NCBI RefSeq assembly: GCF_039544005.1
Contig: NZ_BAABKV010000001.1
Span: 5,890,001-5,954,000, forward strand
From: Kitasatospora paranensis
GTDB taxonomy: Bacteria; Actinomycetota; Actinomycetes; Streptomycetales; Streptomycetaceae
Reading direction: 5' to 3'
DNA length: 64,000 nucleotides
The position numbers were made by a program, and so were the translations under genes. This document shows, in pieces, positions 62,661 to 64,000 of this stretch (position 1 is its first letter; every line of letters starts with the position of its first letter). The notes under the pieces were generated by a model that made no database searches, was not told the origin of the DNA, and saw only the letters and a program-made list of their open reading frames with translations.

Positions 62661-63566
62661 TCAGTCGTCCAGGAAGGCCAGGTCGAGCCGGGCGAGCCGC
62701 TCGGGATCGGCCAGCAGGTCGAGCCGGACGATGCGGCCGCCGCTGACGGTGAAGCCCATGACCGCCACCGGGCGCCCCTCGGGGGCGGTGACCGCGCCGG
62801 GGGCGCCGTTCACCATGGCCGGGCGGGCGAAGGGCGCGAGCCGGGAGAAGGTGAGCGCCCGGCCGGCCACCGCGGCGGCGCCGTGCACCGCGCGGGACGC
62901 GCCGGCCGGGAGGGGGAACCCGCCGCCGGACGGTGTGCCGAGGTCGACCCGGAGCACCACGTCGGGGTCGAGGAGCGCGAGCAGACCCTCGAAGTCGCCG
63001 CCGCGGGCCGCGGCCAGGAAGGCGTCCACGATCTCCCGCTGGCGGACGGGGTCGCCGTCCGGGACGGGCGCGCCGCCCTGCACCCGGCGCCGGGCCCGGC
63101 TGGCCAGCTGGCGGGCCGCGGCGGGGGAGCGGTCCACGATCGGGGCGATCTCCTCGTAGGGCACCGCGAACATGTCGTGCAGCACGAAGGCCAGCCGCTC
63201 GGCCGGGGCCAGCGTCTCCAGCACCACCAGCAGGGCCAGCCCGACCGAGTCGGCGAGCAGGGCCTGCTGCTCCGGGTCGGCGGTGTCCGCGCCGGTGACC
63301 ACCGGGTCCGGCACGTGCACGTCCCAGGGATCCTCGCGGCGGGCGGCCCGCGAGCGCAGGGTGTCCAGACAGACCCGGGAGACCACCGTGGTCAGCCAGC
63401 CGCCCAGGTTGTCGATCCCGGCGGCGTCCGAGCGGCTGAGCCGCAGCCAGGCCTCCTGGACGGCGTCCTCGGACTCGCTCAGCGAGCCGAGCATCCGGTA
63501 CGCCACCGACCGCAGGTGCGGCCGGTGCTCCTCGAAGCGGTCCGCCAGCCACGCATGTCCGTCCAT
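62661..63566 (-). CDS. ECF41/SigJ-like sigma factor with SnoaL-like C-terminal domain
   Basis: The 301-residue protein has sigma region 2 (about 8-80; HLRSVAYRMLGSLSESEDAVQEAWLRL), region 4 (about 110-165; LAPAERLAFVLHDMFAVPYEEIA) and a C-terminal SnoaL-like domain (about 175-295) that in ECF41 factors replaces an anti-sigma factor. The linker reads DPWDVHVPDPVV, where typical ECF41 factors have a WLPEP motif, so it is a variant. No anti-sigma gene is adjacent. The signal is unknown. Confidence 0.85.
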   Translation of the reverse strand: MDGHAWLADRFEEHRPHLRSVAYRMLGSLSESEDAVQEAWLRLSRSDAAGIDNLGGWLTTVVSRVCLDTLRSRAARREDPWDVHVPDPVVTGADTADPEQQALLADSVGLALLVVLETLAPAERLAFVLHDMFAVPYEEIAPIVDRSPAAARQLASRARRRVQGGAPVPDGDPVRQREIVDAFLAAARGGDFEGLLALLDPDVVLRVDLGTPSGGGFPLPAGASRAVHGAAAVAGRALTFSRLAPFARPAMVNGAPGAVTAPEGRPVAVMGFTVSGGRIVRLDLLADPERLARLDLAFLDD

Positions 63567-63640
63567 CGCCCGCTCTCTCCCGTTCGGCAGTCCTCATCCG
63601 TTCTGACGTTCCGCACAGCCGGGATGTGACGGCGGACGGA

Positions 63641-63677
63641 CGACGGCCCCGCCCCGCGGTGCGGGACGGGGCCGTCG
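63641..63677 (-). terminator. Terminator after pgl
   Basis: 17-base stem (63641-63657 with 63661-63677, one mismatch) with a 3-base loop, just beyond the pgl stop. Confidence 0.65.
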
Positions 63678-63689
63678 GGGCCGGTCGGC

Positions 63690-64000
63690 TCAGCGTGTGC
63701 CGGGCCGGCTCCGCGCCGGCAGCTCGGCGGCCGCCGACTCGTCGAGCAGCCAGAGCGTCCGGTCGGTGCCGTACGCGCCGGAGGCGGGCGCCTGGATCTC
63801 GCCGGGGCCGCTGAGGGCCAGCGCCACGGCGCCGGCCTTGTCCTCGCCGGCGGCGAGCAGCCAGACCTCGCGGGCCGCCCGGATCGCCGGGAGGGTCAGC
63901 GAGACCCGGGTGGGCGGCGGCTTGGGTGCGCCGCGCACGCCGACCACGGTCAGCTCGTCCTCGCGCACCCCCGGGTGCTCGGGGAAGAGCGAGGCGACAT
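63690..64000 (-). CDS. pgl: 6-phosphogluconolactonase, C-terminal part
   Basis: The visible 103 residues are the C-terminal end; the start lies beyond the right edge. VASLFPEHPGVRE, PPPTRVSLTLPAIRAAREVWLLAAGEDKA and TLWLLDESAAAEL match the lactonase (SugarP isomerase-like) family. It hydrolyses 6-phosphogluconolactone in the pentose phosphate pathway. In related genomes it follows zwf and opcA, expected just outside the window. Confidence 0.87.
   Translation of the reverse strand, partial: VASLFPEHPGVREDELTVVGVRGAPKPPPTRVSLTLPAIRAAREVWLLAAGEDKAGAVALALSGPGEIQAPASGAYGTDRTLWLLDESAAAELPARSRPGTR

Overview
The window is very GC-rich actinobacterial DNA from a Streptomyces- or Kitasatospora-like member of the Streptomycetaceae. 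The support is a WhiA-family sporulation regulator, an RbpA-family RNA polymerase-binding protein, a mycothiol-dependent enzyme, GTG starts in about half the genes, and chromosomal-core gene orders I recognise from Streptomyces. No phage, insertion sequence, CRISPR array, tRNA or rRNA was seen, so this looks like conserved core chromosome.

Layout. 0-3.3 kb: a cut-off ferric-reductase-like gene diverging from an OmpR-type two-component system. 3.4-6 kb: aminopeptidase N. 6.3-11 kb: a ROK regulator and the xylFGH-type sugar ABC transporter, followed by dxs (11.2-13.1 kb). 13.3-19.6 kb: a GT-C membrane glycosyltransferase and a wall teichoic-acid-like module (TagC-like propeller, bifunctional CDP-ribitol synthase, TagF-like polymerase). 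19.9-23.2 kb: fadB-fadA beta-oxidation pair. 23.4-26.7 kb: RNase D/HRDC protein, LuxR-type regulator, DUF3000 protein. 26.8-31.7 kb: coproporphyrin-dependent haem genes hemE, hemG (cgoX) and hemQ, interleaved with a DUF4349 lipoprotein and cutA. 31.8-35.2 kb: a four-gene operon of a DUF692 (MNIO) oxidase, a small partner protein, a membrane protein with a striking Cys-Gly-Ser-Ser repeat tail, and its tail-less paralogue. 35.3-38.5 kb: tandem GNAT protein and a nuclease-TerD fusion. 38.6-43 kb: msrB, murC, a small protein, a RibD-like reductase and a ZapE-like ATPase. 43-55.3 kb: uvrB, terD, terC (behind a yybP-ykoY-type manganese riboswitch), a cold-shock gene, an MBL hydrolase, a mycothiol-dependent enzyme, uvrA, a Rieske lipoprotein and uvrC. 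55.4-58.4 kb: rapZ-yvcK-whiA. 58.6-62.1 kb: glycolytic gap, pgk, tpiA, then secG. 62.2-64 kb: an rbpA-family gene, an ECF41-like sigma factor and the end of pgl.

Two points stand out. First, the DUF692/TIGR04222 operon looks like a peptide-modification system: an iron oxidase of a family known to rebuild cysteines sits beside a protein ending in 13 regularly spaced cysteines. Second, at least eight otherwise well-conserved genes (xylH, the CDP-ribitol synthase, RNase D, the LuxR regulator, the DUF3000 gene, the nuclease-TerD fusion, msrB, uvrA, yvcK) are broken by frameshifts, and nearly all are repaired by adding one C or G to a short C/G run. That pattern argues for homopolymer under-calling in the assembly rather than gene decay. 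I annotate these as intact genes with the break positions given, because the restored lengths are exact codon multiples.
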